From positions 1 to 24,751 of the forward strand of contig CAZFVY010000106.1 in NCBI GenBank assembly GCA_964522665.1: DNA of 24,751 bases, read 5' to 3'. Below the pieces are notes generated by a model. It worked only from the letters and a program-made list of their open reading frames with translations, was not told the DNA's origin and did no database searches. Below are positions 1 to 7,556 of this stretch, piece after piece. How positions within the stretch are numbered: position 1 is the stretch's first letter; every line of letters starts with the position of its first letter. Origin of the DNA: CAZFVY01 sp964522665 (GTDB lineage Bacteria > Verrucomicrobiota > Verrucomicrobiia > Limisphaerales > CAZFVY01). A program made the translations under genes and the position numbers.

Positions 1-43
1 AAGACCGCCATTACCGCTTGTTTCAAGTTGGGTTACTTAGCCG

Positions 44-604
44 TCACACACCCAGTTCCTGAGCCAGCGGCGTTGCGTGCTCGACGAGTGGCGTATGCAG
101 ACATTCGAGAATGTTCGGATTAGCTTTGAGCGCCATAACCAGGAATTTCTGGATCTCCCAGTAGGCTTCTTCCGTGTCGTTGTTCTCGATCTGCTCGGGT
201 ACGCCGTAGAGCGACCAGTGAAGTTCGGCCGGCGGCAAGTAAATGCCGCGGCGGTCCACGTCGGAGTTTACTTCGCTCAAGCCGAACGCTTGTGAACCGA
301 CAATGCAGCGGTAAATGACGTGAGGTTTCCAAAAGTCAAAATCGGAATTCGCCGGAGCGGCGTCGCGTCCGACCGCTTCGTTGGTCTTAAACTCCTTTAG
401 CACGGAAAACTCCGCGCGGCGCAGCATGGCCACCGCGCCATCGTTGAAGCGGACCTTGTAAGCGTGCTGCGCGTCGGCTGGTGAATCGGTGATGACCGCC
501 ACGGCGCCGCACGGGATGAGCTGTCCGCCGCCGATGCGGTTGGCCTCGTTGCGCGTGACGATGCGCGTGCCGGTCGAGAGGATGAGATGGACAGCGCCGT
601 TCAT
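44..604 (-). CDS. Nucleotidyltransferase-fold protein (COG3541/YcgL-like), probably C-terminally truncated
   Basis: The 186-residue protein has an N-terminal region (about 1-75) that may be a small beta-rich domain. A DNA polymerase beta-type nucleotidyltransferase core follows, with Gly103-Ser104 and the acidic pair Asp115 and Asp117 in GSQAFGLSEVNSDVD. A later stretch, KANPNILECLHTPLVEHATPLA, matches what I know of this family. Family members usually continue for roughly 100 residues or more with a helical region. Here the reading stops almost at once after PLAQELGV, and the 43 bases beyond do not continue the family in any frame I could read. The reading frame is open upstream to position 793, but that part (605-793) is low-complexity and crosses a hairpin, so I chose the ATG at 604. 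No ribosome binding site is obvious. The substrate is unknown; the fold would transfer a nucleotide to an RNA, protein or small molecule. It may be a decaying gene. Confidence 0.6.
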   Translation of the reverse strand: MNGAVHLILSTGTRIVTRNEANRIGGGQLIPCGAVAVITDSPADAQHAYKVRFNDGAVAMLRRAEFSVLKEFKTNEAVGRDAAPANSDFDFWKPHVIYRCIVGSQAFGLSEVNSDVDRRGIYLPPAELHWSLYGVPEQIENNDTEEAYWEIQKFLVMALKANPNILECLHTPLVEHATPLAQELGV

Positions 605-740
605 CAGCCGCGCAGGGTAGCGCAAACATGGTGTCGACGCGAGCGTGGACAACCAACCGTTTCGGCGCCGGGGGTCCCGAGCTACTCTTAGAGCTGCCTC
701 GGCCGGTGAATCACAGGAATCGAACCAAGCGTAAACGAGG

Positions 741-775
741 CGCGCCCTGGCGGGTGAAAACCCAGCCAGGGCGCG
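741..775 (-). terminator. Strong hairpin downstream of the beta-barrel gene
   Basis: An 11-bp perfect stem (741-751 with 765-775) encloses an inner GGGT-GAAA-ACCC hairpin, so the plus-strand copy ends in a GAAA tetraloop. It starts 35 bases past the stop codon of the minus-strand beta-barrel gene and lies before the nucleotidyltransferase start. That position suits a transcription terminator or a 3'-end stabiliser. There is no real T-tract on either side, so rho-independent function is only inferred. Confidence 0.55.
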
Positions 776-809
776 TTTCGCTAGGGGGAACAAGCTGTCC
801 GGCTCGGAT

Positions 810-1937
810 TTAGAACCGGTAGGAGACCGCGCTGGTGATGATGTAGTCGGCGAACGCCGCGTCGCCGTGCGAGCCGTTGGCGATGTCCGAGACGCTGCGC
901 TCGCGATTGCGCTCGATGGCGACCGGAGCGGTCACGGTGAACGCCCATTTTTTGTAAACCCAAGTGACACCCGGTTCAATCGAGATCGCGTAACCGGGGC
1001 GCCGGGAGCCGGCGCTGCCACCGATCCAATCCTCGACCGGCACGCCTTCCATGCGGGCGCCCAAACTCAGCGAGAGGCCCTGGGCGGGCCAGATGACGTA
1101 GGTCAAACCGGAGCGCAACAGGTAGGTGTCGGGAATCGAATAGCCGGTGCCGACCGGCGGCGCCGCGTCCTTCTCCTGCGGATTGATCAGGTAATTCATA
1201 TCGAGGTAGGCGTAGGTGTTCGAGACGATCTTTTGGAAACCCTCAATTTGCAGGATCGCTCCCCAACCGCCATCGCCCGGCTGGATCGATTGGTCCACGA
1301 AATTCTGCTGCGCGACGATCGTCCCGTTCGCCAGCCGGCTCTCGAAGACATCCTTCGCGCGGTTGTCGCCCGTGGGAAATTTAATCCCCAAGCCCAACTG
1401 CAGGTTGCCGTCCGGGTGTTTGTCCGGGTCGAACACCCAGGCATTGGCCCGCAGGCTCGCGTCACCCACGCCCGCGGCCTCAGTCTGGAACCGGTCGTAA
1501 ATCGTCACCGTGCCCAGCGTCGTCGCGGTCGGCTTGGTCTTGACCGCGACCGGTTGGGAGCGGGTGGAATCGACGAACGGCAGCGTGAAGCTCATGCTGT
1601 AGCGTTTGGTCAACGCGTACGTCGCCGTCATATCGATGAAATTCTGGTTGTTGATGATTTGATCGCCGGCAATGTTGCGGCTCTTATTTTCGTTGCCGCC
1701 GCCGACATCCTGGCCGGTGAATTCATCGGTTCCGGCGAAGTGCCGATCCGAATGCAGCCAGCGATAGCCGAGGCTGGCCTGCCATTCGCCCCCGGAAAGA
1801 TAGGTGTCTTCCCCGATGATTACCCCGGCCCCGGCCCCGCGCGATTGCACGCACCCCTGCCCATAAGCCGGCGCCGCAAAAGCGAGCGCCACGAGGAACC
1901 CCGCGCCGGCTGAAAGTAGTTTTTGAGTACTGTTCAT
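810..1937 (-). CDS. Outer-membrane beta-barrel protein (transporter/porin-like)
   Basis: The 375-residue protein starts with a classical signal peptide (positively charged start, hydrophobic stretch LLSAGAGFLVALAFAAPAYG, cleavage near residue 26). It then alternates short amphipathic beta strands and turns rich in Gly, Asn and Asp. It ends in SAVSYRF, a C-terminal Phe expected for recognition by the BAM assembly machinery. The overall pattern resembles the barrel proteins often annotated as transporters or phenol-degradation MetA-like proteins, but I cannot assign a substrate. The frame stays open up to 2192. I chose the ATG at 1937 because the signal peptide begins there and the upstream part reads as Arg-rich noise. 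No clear ribosome binding site is present. The gene is divergent from the fused spermidine-synthase-like gene and is followed by the hairpin at 741-775. Confidence 0.75.
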   Translation of the reverse strand: MNSTQKLLSAGAGFLVALAFAAPAYGQGCVQSRGAGAGVIIGEDTYLSGGEWQASLGYRWLHSDRHFAGTDEFTGQDVGGGNENKSRNIAGDQIINNQNFIDMTATYALTKRYSMSFTLPFVDSTRSQPVAVKTKPTATTLGTVTIYDRFQTEAAGVGDASLRANAWVFDPDKHPDGNLQLGLGIKFPTGDNRAKDVFESRLANGTIVAQQNFVDQSIQPGDGGWGAILQIEGFQKIVSNTYAYLDMNYLINPQEKDAAPPVGTGYSIPDTYLLRSGLTYVIWPAQGLSLSLGARMEGVPVEDWIGGSAGSRRPGYAISIEPGVTWVYKKWAFTVTAPVAIERNRERSVSDIANGSHGDAAFADYIITSAVSYRF

Positions 1938-2291
1938 GATTGTGTTGAGTAGTTTGAATCGGTTGTTTGGTCCGCGCATCATAGGCGCCGACTCCCAAAA
2001 GCGAACGACTTTGGGGCGAACGGGCGCGGCGTTGGGGCGAAACGGTTTTAGCGCGAGGCGAGTGATCGATTCTTGGTCCAAAGCGGGGCAATTTCCGCAG
2101 CGCCAAGCGTTCGTGCGCTTCCGGCGCCCGGTCTTCCGCCGCCAACCGCAGCATGTCCGCTCCCCGTCGAATTTCCTTGCTCTGCCGCGCAACCGGATGA
2201 AATCGTCCGCTCATGCCGCGTGCCAGCCAATGTCTTTTTCCTGCCGCCGCCCCTCCTCGTTGAGCGGGATTCCGCGGCGGTTTGATTTCGC
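1938..2291. other. Divergent intergenic region, 354 bp
   Basis: The region separates the minus-strand beta-barrel gene from the plus-strand spermidine-synthase-like fusion. Apart from the candidate promoter at 1978-2005 I see no operator-like palindrome, RNA gene or conserved small open frame. The open frames here on both strands are Arg/Pro/Ser-rich and look like GC-driven noise. Confidence 0.5.
1978..2005 (-). promoter_or_regulatory. Candidate sigma70-type promoter of the beta-barrel gene
   Basis: On the minus strand a TATGAT hexamer (1978-1983) sits 16 bases downstream of TTCGCT (2000-2005). This would put the transcription start about 35 bases before the ATG at 1937. The -10 box is good and the -35 box is weak. 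This is pattern reading only. Confidence 0.3.
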
Positions 2292-4886
2292 ATGAGCGAC
2301 CATTTAAGCCGGGGGGGAGGCCGCGGCGGCCGGCTGGCCGCGATTCATCTCCTCCTCTTCTTTTCAGGCGCGCTCGCGCTGGTTTATGAACTCCTCTGGC
2401 TGCGCTGGTTCACGGATATTTTTGGCGCCACCACCCCGGCGACGGCCGTCACCCTCGCCGCCGTGCTGCTCGGATTCACGGTGGGCAGCGCGGCGCTCGG
2501 CGCGCGGGCGGCGCGTTGGGCGCGGCCGATCCGGGCCTACGGCGCGCTCGAAGCCGCCGCCGGATTGAGCGCGCTCGCCGGAGCCTGGCTGATCGGCTTT
2601 TACGAGCGACATTATTTTTCAATTGCCCAGAATTTAACTTCGCCCGTGGCGCTGACCGCGCTCAAGTCGCTGCTCGCGCTGGCCGCGCTGTTTCCGGCGA
2701 CGTTCTGCATGGGCGGTACGGTGCCCTTGCTTGGACATGCCACGGCGGACGAACGGCGCCGGCTGGGCATCAGCGCCGGCAGCCTCTACGCGTTGAACAC
2801 CGCTGGCGCGGCGGTCGGCGCGCTGAGTGTCCCGTTCTTCTGGCTGCCGCGGTTTGGCGCCGTCGTGAGCTACCGGGTTTGCGTCGGCGCCAGCCTCTTG
2901 ATCGGCGTGGTCGCGTGGATCCTTGATCGGCGGTCGGCCGCGACGCCGGGGCGCGACCGATTCATCACGCGCGGCGCCGAACCAACCCGGGCGCGAGCGG
3001 TGGCGCCGTCGGCCATTCACGGCGAACGGCGTCGGTCGTTGCCCAATTGGCAAGCGCTCGGCGTGGCGGGGTTGTCCGGCGCGCTGCTGTTGACGCTGGA
3101 AGTCGCGTGGGGCCGGATGTTCGCGCAGGCGCACGAGAATTCGATCTATTCCTTCGCCATCGTGCTCGCGTTGTTTCTGGCCGGTTTGGCGGGAGCCAGC
3201 GCGCTCGCGCGGACGGGCCTGGGGCGCGGTTGGGACGCGCGGAACCTCCTTATCGGCGGGTGGCTGGCGGGGGGCGTGGCGGTCATCGCGTCGCCCTGGC
3301 TGTTCTACCGCCTGACCCATGGGCTGGCGTATCTCGGCGCGGAACGAACCTGGGCCGCGCAAGGCATCAAACTGCTCTGGTTGGCCGCGCCGACCGTTTT
3401 GGCGCCGACGCTGCTGGCCGGGCTGGCCTTGCCCGCGCTGATGGATTTGGGGGGCGCCATCGGCCAACGACCGCCCGGCCGGGTCCTGGGCGGCTTGCTG
3501 GCCGTCAACACCGCCGGTTCCCTGCTCGGCTCCCTGGCGGCGGCGTTTCTTTTTCCCGGGTGGCTCGGGCTTTGGTGGACGATTGCCGGGGCTGGCGCGG
3601 TGATGGCGGCGACCGGCGCCTGGCTCTGGTGGGCGGGTGATCCGCGCCGGGCAGGGCGGCCCGCGCTTGCGCTGGCCTTGACGGCCGTCGCGGCGCTCGC
3701 CGTGAATCCGTCACGTCTGCCCAGGGTGCGGTTCGCGCCCGCGCAAGGAGAGCGACTCCTGACGTTGACCGAGGACAGTTACGCCATCACCGCGGTTATC
3801 GAGCGCCGGGGTGAGCGACGGGTCAAGCTCGACAATTACTACCTCCTGGGCGGCACCGCCTCCGCCGGCGACGAACGAATGCAGGGACATCTGCCCTTGT
3901 TGCTGCATCCGGCGCCTAAACGGGTGGCGTTCCTCGGTCTCGGCACCGGGATCACCGCGGGCGCGGCGATGCTGCACCCGGTCGAACAAGTCACGGCGGT
4001 CGAGTTGGTCCCGGGAGTTGTGGCGGCCGCGACGGATTACTTTGGCGCCGCCAACCTCGGCCTGCTCGCCGCGCCCCGAACGCGCGTCGTCGCCGCCGAC
4101 GCGCGGCATTTTCTGCGGGGAACCGCCGAGAAGTTCGACGTGATCGTCGGGGACTTGGTGGTGCCGTGGCGCCGCGGGGAAGCCGCGCTCTACCTGGCCG
4201 ACCATTTTCAAGCGGGCCGGCGCGCGCTCGCGCCCGGCGGGCTGTTCTGCCAATGGCTGCCGCTCTTCCAACTCTCCGAGGCGGAATTCAACATCGTCGC
4301 CGCCACGTTTCTTGACGTGTTTCCGAATGCGACGTTGTGGCGCGGTGACTACGCGCCGGACCGCCCCGCGGTGGCGTTGATTGGTGGCGGGGACGAACTG
4401 CGGTTCGACCCGGCGGTGGTCGCGCGACGGGTGGGGGAAGCGCGTCCCGATCCGTTGAACCCCCAGTTGGCGCACGCGGCCGGCGTCTGGATGTTTCTGG
4501 CCGGCCCGTTGGACGCGCGTCAACCCCGGTTCACCGGGGCGCGGCGCAATCGGGCCGACCAGCCTTGGTTGGAACTCATGGGGCCGCCCGCGCGGGTCGC
4601 CGGCGAAGACGCGGCATTCACCGGCGAGCGGCTCGAGGCGTTCCTCGCTCAAGCGCGGCAGACCACGCACTCAAACGGCCCGCTCGCGGGCCTTGGCCCC
4701 GCGGAACTGCGCTGGCGCGACGCCGGCGGGCGGATCGGGACCGCCACGTTGGACCTTTGGAATCGCGGCTCCGCCGGCGGGCCGGGCGCCCTCCGGGACG
4801 CCGTCGCCGGCCTGCCGCCGGAAGTGCAGATAGCAGTGCTCGGACCGGGCGGGGCGGCGTCGCCCGCGAACGGGTCGCCGAGGTAG
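2292..4886 (+). CDS. Fused polytopic membrane protein / spermidine-synthase-like domain
   Basis: The 864-residue protein has two parts. Residues about 15-480 contain a series of hydrophobic segments (roughly ten to twelve), starting with HLLLFFSGALALVYELLW, typical of the membrane half of fused MFS/spermidine synthase proteins. Residues about 490-760 are a Rossmann-type domain with GLGTG at 549-553, an acidic end to the second strand (AVELVPG near 573), a DARHF segment near 602 and VGDLVVPW near 617. These are the landmarks of aminopropyltransferase-like proteins. The final 100 residues are variable. True spermidine synthases carry a different active-site loop around the last motif, so polyamine synthesis should not be assumed. 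Many such fusions are uncharacterised. The protein would sit in the inner membrane with the soluble domain in the cytoplasm. The ATG at 2292 has no clear ribosome binding site, and the first copy of the 167-bp repeat begins only 20 bases after the stop. Confidence 0.8.
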   Translation: MSDHLSRGGGRGGRLAAIHLLLFFSGALALVYELLWLRWFTDIFGATTPATAVTLAAVLLGFTVGSAALGARAARWARPIRAYGALEAAAGLSALAGAWLIGFYERHYFSIAQNLTSPVALTALKSLLALAALFPATFCMGGTVPLLGHATADERRRLGISAGSLYALNTAGAAVGALSVPFFWLPRFGAVVSYRVCVGASLLIGVVAWILDRRSAATPGRDRFITRGAEPTRARAVAPSAIHGERRRSLPNWQALGVAGLSGALLLTLEVAWGRMFAQAHENSIYSFAIVLALFLAGLAGASALARTGLGRGWDARNLLIGGWLAGGVAVIASPWLFYRLTHGLAYLGAERTWAAQGIKLLWLAAPTVLAPTLLAGLALPALMDLGGAIGQRPPGRVLGGLLAVNTAGSLLGSLAAAFLFPGWLGLWWTIAGAGAVMAATGAWLWWAGDPRRAGRPALALALTAVAALAVNPSRLPRVRFAPAQGERLLTLTEDSYAITAVIERRGERRVKLDNYYLLGGTASAGDERMQGHLPLLLHPAPKRVAFLGLGTGITAGAAMLHPVEQVTAVELVPGVVAAATDYFGAANLGLLAAPRTRVVAADARHFLRGTAEKFDVIVGDLVVPWRRGEAALYLADHFQAGRRALAPGGLFCQWLPLFQLSEAEFNIVAATFLDVFPNATLWRGDYAPDRPAVALIGGGDELRFDPAVVARRVGEARPDPLNPQLAHAAGVWMFLAGPLDARQPRFTGARRNRADQPWLELMGPPARVAGEDAAFTGERLEAFLAQARQTTHSNGPLAGLGPAELRWRDAGGRIGTATLDLWNRGSAGGPGALRDAVAGLPPEVQIAVLGPGGAASPANGSPR

Positions 4887-4906
4887 CGTACCGCGGACTG
4901 GCGCCG

Positions 4907-5073
4907 CTTTATTGGGAAAGCACACCGCGTCCAGTACATGATTCGGCGCTGTGGCTTCCGCGGCGCCGCAAGGTCACACTCTTGGTGGGGCGAGGCTCCG
5001 CCGAGCCGTGGAAAGTTCGGGCGAGCCGCTGCCGCCCAAACCCATTCACGGCTCGGCAGAGCCTCGCCCCACC
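4907..5073 (+). repeat. 167-bp repeat element, copy A
   Basis: The element has a 77-bp left part (4907-4983) and a 90-bp module (4984-5073). The module consists of two 27-bp inverted arms (4984-5010 and 5047-5073, one mismatch) around a 36-bp centre. The left part matches 6016-6092 in the same orientation, with 9 mismatches and no gaps by my count. The 90-bp module matches 6093-6182 only as its reverse complement, with a single mismatch. Each arm contains GGCTC-NGCC-GAGCC, which can fold into its own small hairpin. Confidence 0.9.
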
Positions 5074-5154
5074 AAGCAACGAGGTATGGAGCGGCGCCGC
5101 GGGCCGCGCCGCAGCCCGGCGCCGTCGAAGCGTCGAGGCGCGCAAATGGCCACT

Positions 5155-5874
5155 CTACGGGACCGAGCGCTCCACGGGGAACAGCAGGCACGCGTTCGAG
5201 ACGACCGCCAACGAACGCATGGCGGCGTCGAGTCTTGGCCCGTTGAATTGTTGCACGCTGCCATCGGCGAGAACGACATTGCCGTTATTGACATGGATGT
5301 TTGTCGCCCAGCCCACCGATCGATCGGCTCCGGCCAAGAGTTCCGCGGGGAAAAGCCGCTCCGTGGCGCCCCAGTTGTTCGTCACGTTGCGGTCGCCCGC
5401 CAGCATCATCGCCGGCGTGGCCCGCGCCGCGCCCCAGCCGAGGAAATAACTTACGTTCGAGTTTGAGCGCAAGGCCGCGAAATTCGTCGCGGCTCGGCGA
5501 GTGTCAGCTGGGCAGACGAGGATCAGGGGCGTCGATAGCTCATTTGAAAGCGCGCGAAAACTGGCATAGACCGGGACGAACGGATGCTCTGCGACGATCC
5601 GGTTATACCCGAGTTCGAGCGTTCCACCATTCCTTTGCGAAACTTCCATCGGGAAGCGATCTCCGTGATCGGTGGACCAGATTCGAAACGCCAACCCGAG
5701 ATTCTTAAGATTGTTAACACAGCCAATTCGGGATTCAAAAGTGTGGTTCTTTCCGAACCGCGGCAAGAATAGCATCGCCAGCACGCCAAGCGCCGTGAGA
5801 ACGAATAACACCTCTAGCAGCGTCAACCCGCGCCGCCGCCGAGCGTTCATGCCAATCTTGATCCCACCCGCCAT
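5155..5874 (-). CDS. Type II secretion/type IV pilus-like pseudopilin with H-x9-DG motif
   Basis: The 239-residue protein has a basic leader ending RRRRG, a prepilin peptidase site between Gly16 and Leu17, the conserved Glu at mature position 5 (LTLLE), and a hydrophobic helix to about residue 38. The C-terminal half carries His194, nine residues, then Asp204-Gly205. This is the H-x9-DG motif of the large pseudopilin-like family abundant in planctomycetes, verrucomicrobia and lentisphaerae. A CPAD segment near 121 is also common in that family. The protein should be cleaved and methylated by a prepilin peptidase and assembled or anchored in the inner membrane. A second start, Met9 at position 5850, leaves a shorter and equally plausible leader. 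Neither start has a good ribosome binding site. No other secretion or pilus gene is adjacent, and the gene lies between two copies of the 167-bp repeat. Confidence 0.85.
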   Translation of the reverse strand: MAGGIKIGMNARRRRGLTLLEVLFVLTALGVLAMLFLPRFGKNHTFESRIGCVNNLKNLGLAFRIWSTDHGDRFPMEVSQRNGGTLELGYNRIVAEHPFVPVYASFRALSNELSTPLILVCPADTRRAATNFAALRSNSNVSYFLGWGAARATPAMMLAGDRNVTNNWGATERLFPAELLAGADRSVGWATNIHVNNGNVVLADGSVQQFNGPRLDAAMRSLAVVSNACLLFPVERSVP

Positions 5875-6015
5875 ACGATTGAATTGTTAGCATAATTTGG
5901 GCCGAGTTTGAGCGAATGGAGCGCCGTTGGTGGCGACCGGTGATGGCGGTTTTGAGCGTGGCTCGGTCCGGCGTTTGCGGAGGCGCCCGGAGCGGGTAGC
6001 CCAAACCCCGCGTCG

Positions 6016-6182
6016 TTTTATTGGGAAAGCACGCCGCGTCCAGAACGTTATTCGGCGCTGGGGATTCCGCGCCGCCGTAAGGTCACACTCTTGGTGGGGC
6101 GAGGCTCTGCCGAGCCGTGAATGGGTTTGGGCGGCAGCGGCTCGCCCGAACTTTCCACGGCTCGGCTGAGCCTCGCCCCACC
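6016..6182 (+). repeat. 167-bp repeat element, copy B (internal module inverted)
   Basis: The left part (6016-6092) is a direct repeat of 4907-4983. The 90-bp module (6093-6182; arms 6093-6119 and 6156-6182, centre 6120-6155) is the reverse complement of 4984-5073. The centres are identical when one is inverted. One arm pair is identical and the other differs at one base. Both copies are exactly 167 bp, and they flank the pseudopilin gene. Confidence 0.9.
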
Positions 6183-6477
6183 CGCGTCGGGAAGGCCTCG
6201 AGCTATGCCGCAGCTACCCCTGCGGCCCGGCCCGGTTCTTGGAGCCGACATTCAGGAGGCCGTGTTTCTCTGGCGAGCGATTCGCCACGCTTCAGACGCT
6301 TCACCACGCGACGAGTCCTCAAAGTTTGGTATAGCCCAAAAATGGGGCGCCATTGGGCAAGATCGGTTGAGCGAGTTCGACGCCGAACCGTAATCTTTCC
6401 GCAACGGCTCCGCGGCGGGCCTGACGAACCGGTGATGTTCCGGTCAGCGACGGGCGCGGGCCACGAGCAAAACGATT
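6183..6477. other. Intergenic stretch between repeat B and the small conserved gene
   Basis: About 295 bases without a convincing gene. A bulged stem-loop at 6334-6358 (GCCCAA and TTGGGC outer arms) and a weaker one near 6420-6448 can be drawn. The open frames running through here from the repeat are unlikely to be real because their N-terminal parts are translated repeat sequence. Confidence 0.45.
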
Positions 6478-6819
6478 ATGATTCTGTTGAAAGGCGAAAA
6501 AATACACGTCGTGCATCGGCGGCGATTCGAAAAGGATTTAAGGAAGCATTTCATCGGCGAGGTCGAGGCCTACGAGAATGGGCTGGTGCGCGCGGTCGGC
6601 CACGTCTTCGTCATCGAAGATCAAAAGGAAAACATGTTTCGCAAAAAATCTGAGCCGCGCACGCGGATCATTTCGCTGACGGCGGGCGACGTGTTTGTCA
6701 ACGTGATACCTCCGACGATCGAGCTGGATAAGATTCGCTATGAGAGCAAAGGCCGTGACACGCGCGTGACCGACGGCAGCGATTGGTATCTGGACATCAA
6801 AGAGTTTGGTTGGGCGTGA
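6478..6819 (+). CDS. Conserved small protein of unknown function
   Basis: The 113-residue protein is rich in beta-forming stretches, with no signal peptide or membrane segment. It begins MILLKGEKIHVVHRRRF and ends GSDWYLDIKEFGWA. Its composition (balanced Lys, Asp, Glu, Ile and Val, few Arg/Ala runs) differs from the GC-driven false frames nearby, which supports it as a real gene. I recognise no named domain. The pattern of short strands would fit a small beta-barrel such as an SH3-like fold, but that is a guess. The start ATG lies in an AT-richer patch, without a strong ribosome binding site. It precedes the universal stress protein by about 150 bases in the same direction, with a small hairpin between them. 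Confidence 0.7.
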   Translation: MILLKGEKIHVVHRRRFEKDLRKHFIGEVEAYENGLVRAVGHVFVIEDQKENMFRKKSEPRTRIISLTAGDVFVNVIPPTIELDKIRYESKGRDTRVTDGSDWYLDIKEFGWA

Positions 6820-6850
6820 GCGGCGATCAAAATAAGGCCAACTATTCCCA

Positions 6851-6867
6851 ACCGCCGTGTAGGCGGT
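6851..6867 (+). terminator. Small hairpin after the 113-residue protein gene
   Basis: ACCGCC (6851-6856) pairs with GGCGGT (6862-6867) around a 5-base loop, 31 bases after the preceding stop codon. No T-tract follows, so terminator function is uncertain. Confidence 0.3.
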
Positions 6868-6882
6868 CGCCGCGGATCATGC

Positions 6883-6958
6883 AAGGTTTAACCCAAGTGA
6901 ACATCAAATTGAATAAATCTAATCTGCTCGCGCCGGGCGGCGGGCGCGGTTGAGGAGA
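6883..6958 (+). promoter_or_regulatory. AT-rich promoter-like patch and ribosome binding site of the stress-protein gene
   Basis: A local AT-rich segment stands out from the GC-rich surroundings. It contains TCTAAT, one base off the sigma70 -10 consensus, with only a poor -35 at suitable distance. A clear purine-rich ribosome binding site (TGAGGAG, near 6951-6957) lies about 11 bases before the ATG at 6969. It is one of the very few good Shine-Dalgarno sites in the window and fixes that start. Confidence 0.4.
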
Positions 6959-6968
6959 GAGGACTGAT

Positions 6969-7556
6969 ATGAAGGCAAAACCGATCGGTGATCACGGCGG
7001 GGTCGCGCTGGAGTTGAATCCGGCGGACGAGCCGCTATTGGCCGGAGCAGCCCAACGGAGCGTTTCGCCCTTCCGACTCGAGCGAATTCTGGTTCCCGTT
7101 GATTTTTCCGAATGCTCCAAGAAAGCGTTGCAATACGCGCTGCCGCTGGCCCGCGAACATCACGCCGTGATCGAGTTGCTCTACGTCATCCACGCGCCGG
7201 TCGCGGTGGGGGAATTCGGGGCGATGGATTTCGCCGCTTTCGAGGTGGACATGCGCGCCAGCGCGGTGAAGGCGTTGGCCAATCTCGCCGCCCAGCTGGC
7301 CGCCCAGGAGGTGGTCACCGACACCTTGGTCGAGTCGGGCTCGCCCGCCGTGGAGATCGTCTCCGCCGCGCGCCGCCTCTGCTCGGACTTGATCGTGATT
7401 TCGACTCACGGCCGCGCCGGAATCAAGCGTGCCTGGCTCGGGAGCGTCGCCGAGCATGTGCTCCGCTCCGCGCCGTGCCCGGTCCTGATCGTCCGCGAAT
7501 GCGAGCGCGACTTTGCCTCACCCTTTGGACGGCCGCCCCAAACCAAAAACTTATGA
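6969..7556 (+). CDS. Universal stress protein (UspA family)
   Basis: The 195-residue protein has a non-conserved N-terminal extension of about 35 residues and then a single Usp domain. The domain begins RILVPVDFSECSKKAL, and its Asp is the expected nucleotide-contacting residue. The C-terminal part, STHGRAGIKRAWLGSVAEHV, contains the G-x9-G-S nucleotide-binding signature, but the first Gly of the usual G-x2-G-x9-G-S motif is Ser. ATP binding is therefore likely but not certain. It ends with the typical PCPVLIVRE strand. Usp proteins are cytoplasmic and respond to starvation or other stress. The start is well supported by the preceding ribosome binding site. Its stop codon overlaps the start of the radical SAM gene (ATGA at 7553-7556), which implies translational coupling. 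Confidence 0.9.
   Translation: MKAKPIGDHGGVALELNPADEPLLAGAAQRSVSPFRLERILVPVDFSECSKKALQYALPLAREHHAVIELLYVIHAPVAVGEFGAMDFAAFEVDMRASAVKALANLAAQLAAQEVVTDTLVESGSPAVEIVSAARRLCSDLIVISTHGRAGIKRAWLGSVAEHVLRSAPCPVLIVRECERDFASPFGRPPQTKNL

Noticed and set aside
701..733. tRNA-like T-arm on the minus strand (GGTTCGATTCC), suggesting a tRNA gene or an attachment-site remnant
   Set aside because: The flanking T-stem bases do not pair, and no anticodon arm, D-arm or acceptor stem can be drawn. It is most likely a chance match.
867..1913. Long plus-strand open frame (348 codons) opposite the beta-barrel gene
   Set aside because: It is the antisense shadow of a protein with a clear signal peptide and C-terminal Phe. 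Its translation is Arg/Gly/Asp-rich with no domain.
4951..5466. Plus-strand open frames starting within repeat copy A
   Set aside because: Their N-terminal part is translated repeat and the rest is antisense to the pseudopilin gene. Similar GSAEPRPTK-type peptides arise from every copy of the arm.
4984..6182. CRISPR array or insertion sequence as explanation of the repeats
   Set aside because: There are only two full copies, spaced by a gene, with no regular spacers and no transposase or cas gene. The structure is a palindromic element.
6334..6358. Stem-loop upstream of the small conserved gene as a riboswitch
   Set aside because: It is a single bulged stem with no recognisable aptamer core, and it lies over 100 bases from the start codon.
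6117..6653. Open frames running out of repeat copy B towards the small conserved gene
   Set aside because: They begin in the repeat arm, have Arg-rich composition and end inside the well-supported 6478-6819 gene in another frame.
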